A stretch of DNA of 64,000 nucleotides, from NCBI GenBank assembly GCA_035578905.1, contig JAQJVL010000101.1:1021001-1085000 (forward strand), given 5' to 3'. The position numbers were made by a program, and so were the translations under genes. Source of the DNA: Stictocephala bisonia (taxonomy: Eukaryota; Arthropoda; Insecta; Hemiptera; Membracidae). A model generated the notes under the pieces. That model did no database searches. It worked only from the letters and a program-made list of their open reading frames with translations, and had not been told where the DNA came from. Within the stretch, counting starts at the first letter, position 1; every line of letters begins with the position of its first letter. Below are positions 47,286 through 58,568 of the stretch, piece by piece.

Positions 47286-47530
47286 GTACTGTACGTGTAT
47301 GGGTGGGCGGGTGGGTCATTAGTACTGTACGTGTAAGGGTGGGCGAGTGGGTCATTACCACAGTACGTGCTTGGGTGGGTGGGTGGGTCATTACCACATT
47401 ACGTGTATTGGTGGGCGGGCGGGTCATTACCACAGTACGTGTATGGGTGGGTCATTACCACAGTACGTGTATGGGTGGGCGGGTGGGTCATTACCACTGT
47501 ACATGAATAGGTTGGCGGGTGTGTCAATAC
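47286..47530 (+). repeat. 36-bp minisatellite (G4 family), locus 3, inverted G-rich half
   Basis: The same 36-bp unit continues in the opposite orientation. Full quadruplex motifs lie at 47301-47315, 47373-47387 and 47473-47487 on the plus strand. The junction (about 47265-47298) is itself a palindrome: ACACGTACAGTAC and GTACTGTACGTGT around an 8-base centre. The AT-rich half reads ATTACCACAGTACGTGTA. The unit at 47437-47455 is shortened. Confidence 0.95.
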
Positions 47531-47828
47531 CAACTTGTGGAACTGCAGATGGCATTAGTTTTTAAAAGCTGTACGTACATCCTGGGGAGTTTTAAACGAG
47601 CAATGAATCTGGTAGCTGGACAGTCATACCTTTATGATCCTCCAGCTATGGAACAATACAAAAAATTGTTTAAAACCACAAACCTATCGTATATAAACAT
47701 TACTATTATTATTTAATACTTAAATTAAAAATGTCTTCATCAAGAAGTGGTCAGGAATGAATTACCCTCTCTAAAACCTTACTTTAAGGATTTAAATAGT
47801 CGACCTTGTAATAAATTGGTCAATCGTA
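47531..47828. other. Unique sequence
   Basis: No gene or RNA recognised. It ends at the TA target of the mariner-like element. Confidence 0.4.
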
Positions 47829-47830
47829 TA

Positions 47831-48995
47831 CAGGGTGCCAATTAAGTCTTAGGACGACAAGAGATTAACTTTTAAACGACAAGAGATGTCACAACCAAAT
47901 TTGGCATATCGTAGTTGGCATACTATTTTAGCAAATAGTAAGCTACTTTTCTGTGTACATGGTGATCAGATGTCCCCTTTGGGGGTCGGCCCGTTATGGG
48001 TAAGAATAAAATCTTTAATGACAGCCTATGTTGAGTTGTACATCGCTTTAAAGGTCTAGTTGAACTGAAAACAATGCCGCAAACCGGACTTCAAAAGGTT
48101 ACTTCAGTCGGAAGTAATTGCTGTTCAAAGTTTTATAAATTTTTTTTATATATTGTACTTACGAATTACATAAAGTTACAAGCTATAAGGAATACTTACT
48201 GAGGAATACTTGAAGGGAAATGTAATGCCAACAATTATCTAGATATGCTCCAAAATGAGATAGTTCCTGCTCTACAAGCTAGTCTTGGCACTGACTTCCA
48301 AACATGGTTTTTCCAACAAGACAACATACTGTGGTGTTCAAGTGAGGCAATACTTAGATACAGTATTCCGTCACCGCTGGATTGGAAGACATGGAGGGAT
48401 TGAGTGGCCGGCTCATCCCCCTGACCTAACTCCGCTGGTTTTTTTTATACGTTCTTTTTATGGGGCTACCACAAATACAAAGTTTATGAAACAGCCTACA
48501 GATCTGATTGATCTTAGACACATGATAGCACAAGATTTTCCACGAGAATACATGGAAAAATCAGTAGCTAGCTTTTATAACCGGTTAGCACATTGCAAGA
48601 TGGCCAACGGGGAACATTTTGAACATCTAATTTTAAAGGAGTTCAGTAAGTATTCCCTTCAACTAGTAACTTTCTGTTGTTCGTAAGTACAATGTATTAA
48701 ACATTTGTAAAACTTTGAACAGCAATTACTTCCGACTGGATCAACTTTTTTAAGTCTGGTTTCGGCATTGTTTTCAGTTCAACTAGCACTTTAAAAGGAT
48801 GTACTAACCCAACATAGGCTGTCATTAAAGATTTTATTTTTACTCCCAACGGGCCGTTCCCCAAAGGTGACATCTGATCACCAAGTACACAGAAAAGTAG
48901 CTTACTATTACCAGTTATGATATGCTAAATTTAGTTGTGATATCTCTTGTCGTTTAAAAGTTATAAAGTCGTCCTAAGACTTAATTGTGAACATT
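47831..48995 (+). mobile_element. Degenerate Tc1/mariner element with long inverted repeats
   Basis: The left end CAGGGTGCCAATTAAGTCTT follows TA (47829-47830). The right end, degraded in its last nine bases, is followed by TA (48996-48997). The arms (47831-48202 and 48643-48995) are imperfect reverse complements over their whole length, so about 62% of the 1165 bp is inverted repeat. The right arm includes the last codons of the transposase. Only about 440 bp of interior remain. Long arms with a deleted interior suggest a foldback-like derivative of a normal element. Confidence 0.93.
48204..48686 (+). pseudogene. Tc1/mariner-type transposase, internal-to-C-terminal remnant
   Basis: The first part (48204 to about 48340) reads YLDMLQNEIVPALQ and then FFQQDN, which holds the conserved Asp of the QQD motif. 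A frameshift near 48335 leads to VRQYLDTVF, HRWIGRHGGIEWPAHPPDLT and PLVFF. In most relatives this reads PDLTPLDFF, so the third catalytic residue is Val here. The remainder (FMKQPTDLIDLRHMI and SVASFYNRLAHC) matches the family C-terminus. The N-terminal DNA-binding domain and first catalytic Asp are missing. The enzyme cannot be active. Confidence 0.9.
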
Positions 48996-48997
48996 TA

Positions 48998-49379
48998 TAT
49001 GTTTTCCTTTACAAAAATAAACCCGACACAGAGAGAATATATTTAAAATGTAAACATTGTAATTTAATAGGCGTGATATAAATTTAATATGATTAATTGT
49101 AATCTTTATTTTAAATAAACATTAAAACTTGTACTTAGTAAACATACTGATAATTGGACAGTAAAGCTAAAAAAATGAATTTGTAGCTGTATAAATATTT
49201 ATTATTTTTATGAAGTTAACAAACTTAAAACATTATTATTTTGTTTTGTGAATCATTATTTTTTTTAATAATTAGCGTTTAATTTAAATAAATATTTCAG
49301 ATAAAATTACAAAAAAAATAAAGACAAATCATTTTACACAAACTATTTCTAAAATACTTGGTAGACCTAACTTCAATTG
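48998..49379. other. Unique AT-rich sequence
   Basis: No gene or repeat recognised. Confidence 0.4.
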
Positions 49380-49900
49380 TTTCTTATATGGGTAGTTGGG
49401 GATTACGTCATCTTGGGCTGATGAACAATGCCTTTCACTGGCAGGCAAGACACAATAGCGGTCTACAGACAAGGACGGGCCTATACATCAAGGTTGCTTA
49501 GCTTAGCACATGTGAACAGGGCCAAGGTAATACCGTAATTGTGTGAAATGAAGGGTTGCTCCAGGGACGGGAGGGGTAACTCCAGCTCTCCATCACCCCC
49601 TCCCGACCATTACATCCCCCGCAAGGCTTGTCAGAACTTCCTCCAACTTCTTAACCTCAACATATTAGTTATTTGCATACATAATATATCGGCGCCCTAA
49701 GGGCTTTGTATGGCGAACGCCAACTTTGTGCAGTTCACAGTAATCCTGTTACATTACCTCATGTCCTGCAGGAAACAATCCTGGAGAGGATGGATAAGAG
49801 GGGAGACCTGTCCTCAACAACTTACTTGGCGTTATTGCTTCAGGCCACGTTACCTGAGCGGTTATTGGTTATTTCCGTCAAACTGTTCTTATTAAGCTTG
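49380..49900. promoter_or_regulatory. Extended GC-richer island; candidate conserved noncoding element or hidden exon
   Basis: About 500 bp of balanced composition with TTACGTCA (49403-49410), CACATGTG and a C-rich CACCCCCTCCCGACC stretch. Two overlapping frames of 61 and 78 codons start near 49706-49710. The 78-codon one (49706-49942) includes HVLQETILERMDKRG and could be an exon piece, but I see no family match. No tandem repeat. Confidence 0.25.
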
Positions 49901-50614
49901 TCTATTTTTGGTACAGAAATTATAAGTATAGAAATTAGGTAACTATGCAAGATTTAGCAAAATGTAATACTTTATTGACTATTAATTTTTACACGCTATT
50001 TGTATAAACTAATATTACAAGCCTAGTTAAATATTTATAATTGAACTGGTTTACTTTTTAATATAAATTTTATCAAAAAACATCTGTTCCATTTTTCTTA
50101 ACTAGTGGAGCGTCTCTACTTACGTTGCCAGTTTCCTGTTTGTAGTTTTAATATTTATTTATATATAATTTAATGCATTCATATTGATATTTATTTAGTT
50201 TTAAATATTATAATTGCCTTTAATTTTCTTTCCATAAATAGCTATTTTAATTATTAGTGGAATATATAGTTCTTTCAAACAAATTTTCTATAAAAACGGA
50301 ACCATTTAAATACTTTTGTTTAACTTTTTCCGTAATGCTAAAACTAAAGGATAATAGTGCACTACAGAAAATGTGTTCAGCAATATTTTCTAGTTTTATT
50401 TCTAATTCAACTAGTTAAGGGTACTAGTGTAGCTGTGACAATGTTTATCGATTTAATATTAAAATATGTTTAAACCATTCTCTTTACTACAACAATGGTT
50501 TGAAAATCACACAGGTGGAAAACAATGTTTCTAAACGAATTTTCTATGTTACGTCCAGTTATAAAGATGCAAAATAGTAGAAAGACGAGTATGACAGATA
50601 TCTATGGAGATAGG
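49901..50614. other. Unique AT-rich sequence
   Basis: No gene or repeat recognised. Confidence 0.4.
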
Positions 50615-52490
50615 AGAAGTGTGAATGTAAGTCCGGAGATAAAGTAAGGAGACATGTATGTAAATACACTCATGGAGATAAGTAGTTAAGAAACGTGTAA
50701 GTCAAGTTTTAAAGATACGAAGTAAGGAGACGTGTATGTAAATCCACTCATGGAGATAAGTAGTTAAGAAACGTGTAAGTCAAGTTTTAAAGATACGAAG
50801 TAAGGAGACGTGTATGTAAATCCACTCATGGAGATAAGTAGTTAAGAAACGTGTAAGTCAAGTTTTAAAGATACTAAGTAAGGAGACGTGTATGTAAATC
50901 CACTCATGGAGATAAGTAGTTAAGAAACGTGTAAGTCAAGTTTTAAAGATACTAAGTAAGGAGACGTGTATGTAAGTCCACTCATGGAGATAAGTAGTTA
51001 AGAAACGTGTAAGTCCAGTTTTAAAGATACGAAGTAAGGAGGCGTGTATGTAAGTCCATTCATGGAGATAAGTAGTTAAAAGGCGTGTAAGTCCAGTTTT
51101 GGTGATACTAAGTAAGGAGGCGAGTATAAAAATCCACTCAAGGAGATAAGCAGTTAAGAAGCGTATAAGTCCAGTTTTGGTTATACGAAGTAAGGAGGCG
51201 AGTATAAAAATCCACTCATGAAGATAAGTAGTTAAAAGGCGTGTAAGTCCAGTTTTGGTGATACTTAGTAAGAAGACGTGTATAAAAATCCACTCAAGGA
51301 GACAAGCAGTTAAAAGGCGTGTAAGTCCAGTTTTGGTTATACTAAGTAAGGAGGCGAGTATGTAAATCCACTCATGGAGATAAGTAGTTAAAAGGCGTGT
51401 AAGTCCAGTTTTGGTGATACTAAGTAAGGAGGCGTGTATGTAAATCCACTCATGGAGATAAGTAGTTAAAAGGCGTGTAAGTCCAGTTTTGGTTATACTA
51501 AGTAAGGAGGCGAGTATAAAAATCCACTCAAGGAGATAAGCAGTTAAGAAGCGTATAAGTCCAGTTTTGGTTATACTAAGTAAGGAGACGTGTATAAAAA
51601 TCCACTCAAGGAGATAAGCAGTTAAGAAGCGTATAAGTCCAGTTTTGGTTATACGAAGTAAGGAGGCGAGTATAAAAATCCACTCATGAAGATAAGTAGA
51701 TAAAAGGCGTGTAAGTCCAGTTTTGGTGATACTTAGTAAGGAGACGTGTATAAAAATCCACTCAAGGAGATAAGCAGTTAAGAAGCGTATAAGTCCAGTT
51801 TTGGTTATACGAAGTAAGGAGGCGAGTATAAAAATCCACTCATGAAGATAAGTAGTTAAAAGGCGTGTAAGTCCAGTTTTGGTGATACTTAGTAAGAAGA
51901 CGTGTATAAAAATCCACTCAAGGAGACAAGCAGTTAAGAAGCGTATAAGTCCAGTTTTGGTTATACGAAGTAAGGAGGCGAGTATGTAAATCCACTCATG
52001 GAGATAAGTAGTTAAAAGGCGTGTAAGTCCAGTTTTGGTTATACTAAGTAAGGAGACGTGTATAAAAATCCACTCAAGGAGATAAGCAGTTAAGAAGCGT
52101 ATAAGTCCAGTTTTGGTTATACGAAGTAAGGAGGCGAGTATGCAAATCCACTCATGAAGATAAGTAGTTAAAAGGCGTGTAAGTCCAGTTTTGGTTATAC
52201 TAAGTAAGGAGGCGAGTATGTAAGTCCACTCATGGAGATAAGTAGTTAAAAGGCGTGTAAGTCCAGTTTTGGTTATACTAAGTAAGGAGGCGAGTATGTA
52301 AATCCATTCATGGAGATAAGTAGTTAAAAGGCGTGTAAGTCCAGTTTTGGTTATACTAAGTAAGGAGACGTGTATGTAAATCCACTCATGGAGATAAGTA
52401 GTTAAGAAACGTGTAAGTCCAGTTTTAAAGATACGAAGTAAGGAGGCGAGTATGCAAATCCACTCATGGAGATAAGTAGTTAAGAAGTTC
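50615..52490. repeat. 78-bp minisatellite, about 24 copies
   Basis: Unit of 78 bp with AAGTAAGGAGACGTGTATG, TAAATCCACTCATGGAGATA and AGTAGTTAAGAAACGTGTAA. Left and extreme right units carry TTTTAAAGATAC. Middle units carry TTTTGGTTATAC or TTTTGGTGATAC together with AAAAATCCACTCAAGGAG. Blocks of two to four units recur, showing multi-unit duplication. No frame stays open. Confidence 0.95.
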
Positions 52491-52919
52491 TAATTTAAGT
52501 CCAGTTATTGAGAAAATATATGGTTAAAAAGATGTATATAAGTCCAGTTACCGTGGAAGTAGATGGTTAAGAGCGAATACGAGGTTAAGACGTACAAATA
52601 TCAGTTTGGTTATTCGTACGTCAAGAGTTCGTAGTTACACTTAGTAAGTTAAGCGTTCTTTAGGACAACGTACAACCTATTTTATTGAGAACGATTTTGT
52701 AGACTCCAAGATATATTTTTAAAATAGGCCAATAATACGTATATTTCCATTAAAGACCTACAAATTTAACATTTTTGCTGTATCAAACTAGTATTAGTTT
52801 ATAAAATGTTCTGATTTCTGTCAAAAGTTTGAAACCACATAATTGGTATAAAAATTAAATGCCATAACTATAGTGACGTTTTTAAGTATCCCCTAACATA
52901 TTATTTCACTCTTGACTGA
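52491..52919. other. Unique sequence, decayed array edge at left
   Basis: The first about 100 bp hold degenerate 78-bp units (AAGTCCAGTTA). The rest is AT-rich without a gene. Confidence 0.4.
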
Positions 52920-53175
52920 TTCGTCCGTTTATACCAGAGCCCTCCAGAAGACAGGATGTGGCGCCATTGGATATCTTGAAGCAGACGACCAGACATAATG
53001 ATCACCCTCTGACGTCACGGCTTCGTCAAGCTAATACGGGGTAATTAATGGAGAAGTGTGCAGAGCTTCATCACATGGCGTTAATGACTTTTTAATTGAT
53101 TAGTCTTTCGCTCTAATTAGTTCCAATGCAATCAACAAACAGATTCCGTCTTAGAGTTGCGAGGGATGATCACTT
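52920..53175. promoter_or_regulatory. GC-richer island with CRE and homeodomain-like sites; candidate enhancer
   Basis: Non-repetitive segment with TGACGTCA (53010-53017), then GGGGTAATTAATGG, TTAATGACTTTTTAATTGAT and CTCTAATTAGTT within 130 bp. Dense TAAT cores next to a perfect CRE are typical of developmental enhancers, though AT-rich DNA also yields TAAT by chance. All frames are closed. Confidence 0.35.
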
Positions 53176-53667
53176 TAGAGGAGACTAATCATTACAACGC
53201 TAATATCTCTGTACATTCTTTTATTACTAAAGGTAATTTAATTAAAATAGTTTCAATATACTGCTTTTAATATTGTATCCTTACTGTCTGGACTTAGAGC
53301 AAATATGTTTGGCACAGGCCTTATATTTAAGATGAAATTCAAAGAAATACAATCTCAATTTAACTCTTGAGTTGAATATAATTTTATTTTTAACTAAGAC
53401 ATATACAAGAAAGTGAATACGCCGGGTATTACATGGTGAATGGTCCGGGCTACCATGTACCATAGTGGACAATAGTTGACAAAATAATTCGGAATAGAAC
53501 GACTTTTTTACTAACCAATGACGAAGTAGGTCAATCTTGACTTTTTGATTAGTCGTTGTGAGATTGTTTGTTTCCTCTGAATGTAAGATATTAAAGTGCA
53601 ATTTAATATATGGTCAAATATGAAAAATCCAAGGTCAATTTTACTGTCGTGAGTTCAACTTTCGACA
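53176..53667. other. Unique sequence
   Basis: A 106-codon minus-strand frame (53601-53281) shows no motif I recognise. Nothing else seen. Confidence 0.35.
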
Positions 53668-54767
53668 AATGTTCTCCTCTACTTGTTCTCGGTGTTCTCC
53701 TCTACTTGTTCTCGGTGTTCTCCTCTACTTGTTCTCGGTGTTCTCCTCTACTTGTTCTCGGTGTTCTCCCCTACTTGTTCTCGGTGTTCTCCTCTAATTG
53801 TTCTCAGTGTTCTCCTCTACTTGTTCTCGGTGTTCTCCTCTACTTGTTCTCGGTGTTCTCCTCTACTTGTTCTCGGTGTTCTCCTCTACTTGTTCTCGGT
53901 GTTCTCCTCTACTTGTTCTCGGTGTTCTCCTCTACTTGTTCTCGGTGTTCTCCTCTACTTGTTCTCGGTGTTCTCCTCTACTTGTTCTCGGTGTTCTCCT
54001 CTACTTGTTCTCGGTGTTCTCCTCTACTTGTTCTCGGTGTTCTCCTCTACTTGTTCTCGGTGTTCTCCTCTACTTGTTCTCGGTGTTCTCCTCTACTTGT
54101 TCTCGGTGTTCTCCTCTACTTGTTCTCGGTGTTCTCCTCTACTTGTTCGTGGTGTTCTCCTCTACTTGTTCTCGGTGTTCTCCTCTACTTGTTCTCGGTG
54201 TTCTCCTCTACTTGTTCTCGGTGTTCTCCTCTACTTGTTCTCGGTGTTCTCCTCTACTTGTTCTCGGTGTTCTCCTCTACTTGTTCTCGGTGTTCTCCTC
54301 TACTTGTTCTCGGTGTTCTCCTCTACTTGTTCTCGGTGTTCTCCTCTACTTGTTCTCGGTGTTCTCCTCTACTTGTTCTCGGTGTTCTCCTCTACTTGTT
54401 CTCGGTGTTCTCCTCTACTTGTTCTCGGTGTTCTCCTCTACTTGTTCTCGGTGTTCTCCTCTACTTGTTCTCGGTGTTCTCCTCTACTTGTTCTCGGTGT
54501 TCTCCTCTACTTGTTCTCGGTGTTCTCCTCTACTTGTTCTCGGTGTTCTCCTCTACTTGTTCTCGGTGTTCTCCTCTACTTGTTCTCGGTGTTCTCCTCT
54601 ACTTGTTCTCGGTGTTCTCCTCTACTTGTTCTCGGTGTTCTCCTCTACTTGTTCTCGGTGTTCTCCTCTACTTGTTCTCGGTGTTCTCCTCTACTTGTTC
54701 TCGGTGTTCTCCTCTACTTGTTCTCGGTGTTCTCCTCTACTTGTTCTCGGTATTCTCCTCTACTTGC
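53668..54767. repeat. 23-bp minisatellite, about 48 nearly identical copies
   Basis: Unit of 23 bp: TTCTCGGTGTTCTCCTCTAC plus TTG. Only a few units differ (CCCCTAC, CTAATTG, CTCAGTG, TTCGTGG, GGTATTC), so the array expanded recently. Because 23 is not divisible by 3 and the unit has no forward stop in any frame, all three plus frames stay open for 354-396 codons and encode the same 23-residue period, which includes LLYLFSVFSSTCSRC. With no flanking coding structure this is treated as a repeat by-product. Confidence 0.97.
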
Positions 54768-55064
54768 AGTCCTGTGCTCTTTCATATCAAATTTATGTAG
54801 CTGACAGTGCTAGAATATACCTATTAAATTACTCAATAAAAAACATTTTTATTGCTTATTAATAATGACCACGCTAATTCATCTACACTCATCAACACTT
54901 TTGATACCAATATTCACCCATATATTGACGGCCAGCATTTTATCACTAAATAAATAAGAGGAAGACTCTTTACTGGACATATTCACTCATTCAGTTCCTT
55001 GGATTTTAGTTGAAGCTGGTGGGAGAGATAATATTAAGAAGATGAAAAAAAATTATTTTATTTT
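54768..55064. other. Unique AT-rich sequence
   Basis: No gene recognised. Confidence 0.4.
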
Positions 55065-55765
55065 ATTCAAGAATTTATATTCAGTAGTTTATTTGAATAC
55101 AATCAACTGTAAACTGCTGTAAAAAAATTTCCAAAACCACTGACTTTGTGATACTCATGCTACTGATTAAGCTTGAATCATGCGCGATACTGACTACGTG
55201 AATTCTCACGGGCTCCACTCATGCGTGAGACTGATGACGCGTATTCTCGCCGGCATGACATATGCATGAGACTGGTGACGTGTATTCTCACCGGCGCGAC
55301 ATATGCGTGAGACTGATGGCGTGTATTCTCGCCGGCACAACATATGCATGAGACTGGGGACGTGTATTCTCGCCGGCATGACATATGCATGAGACTGATG
55401 ACGTGTATTCTCGCCGGCACGACCTACGCGTGAGACTGATGACGTGTATTCTCGCCGGCACGACCTACGCGTGAGACTGATGACGTGTTTTCTCGCCGGT
55501 ACAACATATGCGTGAGACTGATGACGTGTATTCTCACCGGCGCGACATACGCCTGAGACTGGGGATGTATATTCTCGCCGGCAAGACATATGCATGAGAC
55601 TGGGGATGTGTATTCTCGCCGGCGTGACCTACGCATGGATTGAGGGCGTGTATTCTCACCAGCACGACTTATGCATGAGACTGGTGACGTGTATTCTCGC
55701 CGGTATGACATATGCATGAGACTGGCAACGTGAATTATCGTCGGCTCCACTTATGCATTCTTGAC
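55065..55765. repeat. 41-bp minisatellite family, locus 1, with left flank
   Basis: Array of about 14 units with period 41 (about 55180-55760): GACGTGTATTCTCGCCGGC, CGACATATGC and GTGAGACTGAT. The left flank (55085-55120) has CAGTAGTTTATTTGAA and ACTGTAAACTGCTG, which also precede locus 2 at about 59360-59400. Minus-strand frames of 80-129 codons are by-products. Confidence 0.92.
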
Positions 55766-56949
55766 GCTTCATGTTCACGCCTAGCTTAGTAATAATTAAT
55801 ACCCGTAGATTTCAGTAAATCAAGGAGCTCTCTGCAGTAAGCTCCTGTTCTTGCCTCCTCTGGGAGATAGGATTGGTAGACCTTTGCCGTAAGCCTCCTC
55901 TCTGCTTTAGTCTTACTGCTCCATGATTATTTAATCAAAAACCTCTCCATTTGATTAGCACAGTGGTTACTTTATTTACAAGTATTCCATATTGAAATGG
56001 GTTAAACTAAGTTACCCAAATTAGTTAAGTATAGTAGTAAATTTCATAAGTTTAAAAACATGTACGTATGGTGCCATAGTGAAGAAATGTTAATATCTAT
56101 AGTAATGATAAACTGTTGAAGTCAGATTAATTATTAGTCAGTAAAAATATAAAATAATAACATACAATTTGTATTTAAACGAAATAAACCTTTTTTTATT
56201 TATTTTCAATAAGGACAACTTAATAAACCATCAATTAATGTAACCAAATACAATCAAGTATTTCGATCATCAAAAGGAAATTCCCCACCAAAAGTGCTGT
56301 CTAAATTGTATTTCTTAATCACTGTTGTACTTCTGCCAAATTATAGCTATCTCTTATCTTACTATACTGCTATGATTATAGTACCTTTTACTATAATGCT
56401 ATAGCTACGAGGGTAACTTGGACATTTGTACATGCATACAAATAATTTAAAGACTTGGTAAAGATTTCTTAACTTTGTGCCAATAAATTTCACAAAGTTG
56501 TACAAGTCTCCAAACTATTAACAGTAACCTCAGGTTTTATTTACAAATGTATATTTAGGTTAGATGAGAATTGAGATGAAAATCAATATTGTGTATTTTA
56601 AGATCAATATGGGTGAGTGAAAGTTTTATAATTTGATTCCTATATGTGACTTTTTTATCCTGAAAAACGATAATTTATTGACATCCTAGAAACTAGAAAA
56701 GAATATCACAACATGTAGGTTTTTACGTGGCTGTTTTGGGGCAAGTTTGAACACCATTCTTATCTTAGGATGTAGTACAGTAACCATACACTACTTAACA
56801 TAGGCACTATAGGTTTATATAAGTCTGTATTTGGTCAAAGATGAAAATGTGGAGGGCGTGCAAGCTGTACAATATAAACAGCAGATGTAAATGCATATGG
56901 GGAGAAATTGTTTGTGTTGATGCAGGTATAACATAAATAAGGTACAAAT
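55766..56949. other. Unique sequence
   Basis: A GC-richer patch with CTCCTCTGGGAG at 55820-55920, then AT-rich sequence. No supported gene or RNA. Confidence 0.4.
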
Positions 56950-57560
56950 ATAGGTGTAGATATCTATAAATATGTAAATGTAGATATGGATGTTAATGTA
57001 AATGTAGATGTAAATATATGTGTAGGTGTAAAAAGGTAAATGTAGGTGTAATTGTAGACGTAAATGTAGATGTAAATATACATGCAGGTGTAAAAAGGTA
57101 AATGTAGGTGTAATTGTAGACATAAATATACATGCAGGAGTAAAAAGGTAAATGTAGGTGTAATTGTAGACGTAAATGTAGATGTAAATGTAGGTGTAAA
57201 TATATATGCAGGTGTAAAAAGGTAAATGTAGGTGTAATTGTAGACGTAAATGTAGATGTAAATATACATGAAGGTGTAAAAAGGTAAATGTAGGTGTAAT
57301 TGTAGACATAAATATATATGCAGGAGTAAAAAGGTAAATGTAGGTGTAATTGTAGACGTAAATTTAGATGTAAATATACATGCAGTTGTAAAAAGGTAAA
57401 TGTACGTGTAATTGTAGATGTAAATGTAGGTGTAAATAGAGGCGTAAATGTAGATAGATGTAAATATATCGGCAAATATATCGGTAAATGTATGTTCAGA
57501 CGTAACTGTAGGCGTAAGTGTAATTGTAGATTTAAATGTAGGTGTTGGTGTAAATGGTTG
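56950..57560. repeat. 6/12-bp based minisatellite with longer periods
   Basis: Built from GTAAAT, GTAGAT and GTAGGT words (TAAATGTAGGTGTAATTG). Longer blocks ending in CAGGTGTAAAAAGGTAAATG recur about seven times. Minus-strand frames of 101-164 codons rich in Tyr, Leu, His and Thr are by-products. Confidence 0.92.
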
Positions 57561-57999
57561 ATATGAACGTAGGGTGGGTATAAATGTAAATTATAGAATT
57601 TAATTGTTATGCTACAACTAATATTATGGGTGTAATTGTTTACTTATAGTAGAATTTAAAATTAAAACTAATATATACGTCTTTGCCAAAAAACTACTTT
57701 TTATATATTACTATTAATATCATAATCTCATATAAGCTGCTATACGATGTTTTATTTTTAGTAGTAAAAATATGTATCAGTACCTTTTTTACCTTCTTCC
57801 ATATATATTGACCTTACTTTTATTTTCAATTAAATACTTAAAAACCATTCCATACTTATCTTAAAGACAATATGTTATATATTAAGTCATACAAGTTAAT
57901 ATATTAGATCAAGTTTATGGTTACTTTTATTTATCTTGCATCATCATGTTGCACCATTTTAAGGGATTATATAACGAGAGGATGTTGAAGCGAACCAAG
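57561..57999. other. Unique AT-rich sequence
   Basis: No gene recognised. Confidence 0.4.
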
Positions 58000-58290
58000 A
58001 TTGCAAACAAAATTAGGTAACCCGGGTGTAGTGCTAATGGCATTGCGTTAATTATATCCGAGGGTCAGCTCCGTAACAAGACAGGGTGTCAAATATCGCT
58101 ACCCTTATCGGTGATATATACACAATGTCGAGGTAAGGAGCTTAGGCACAGACGTAGCTAATACCAGTTAAATTAAAACACCCCGTGTGGACTTCATTAG
58201 ACACCACAAAACACAGATTAGATTACAGCATGTCAAGACTGGGAGGGCAGTTAATAGACCAGTGTGTGCCGAACGGACAACGAACAGGTT
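58000..58290. promoter_or_regulatory. GC-richer island; candidate conserved noncoding element
   Basis: Non-repetitive segment with TGCGTTAATTATATCC, TATCGGTGATATATAC and TTAGATTACAGC. All frames contain stops. Composition differs clearly from the flanks. Regulatory function is inference. Confidence 0.25.
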
Positions 58291-58568
58291 AATTCTTGTT
58301 TGTGGCTAGACTTTATACATAGTTTATAGAAAAACATAAATTTTTATTCGGGAATTCTTAAAAACACTCAGAATATTTTAATGTTGTCAGACTTTGAAAA
58401 TTTATTAATCATAAGTGTACCGCAGTTGATGACTCTATACCTTCTATTTAGAAACTCTATGTTAAATGTATCCTGCAACCCACACATGCATGCTTGGACT
58501 GTAGAATGAATGTATAAGAAACTATACCTTAGCTAAAACAGTAGAGAATAGCCTTAGACACTACACTT
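58291..58568. other. Unique AT-rich sequence
   Basis: No gene recognised. Confidence 0.35.

Noticed and set aside
46802..47506. Gly/Val/Trp-rich or Thr/Pro-rich repeat proteins
   Set aside because: Open frames on both strands of the 36-bp G4 array, and the array inverts in the middle, which a coding function would not tolerate easily.
47831..48995. Active autonomous transposon
   Set aside because: The N-terminal domain is missing, there is a frameshift, and the third catalytic residue position holds Val.
53610..54862. Three overlapping plus-strand proteins of 354-396 residues
   Set aside because: All three frames are open only because the 23-bp unit has no forward stop in any phase. No promoter, splice or homology evidence.
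55178..55750. Minus-strand frames of 80-129 codons with CRREYTS repeats
   Set aside because: Translations of the 41-bp array; every third unit returns to the same frame, so they reflect period and not selection.
56815..57475. Minus-strand frames of 101-164 codons
   Set aside because: Low-complexity translation of 6/12-bp repeats.
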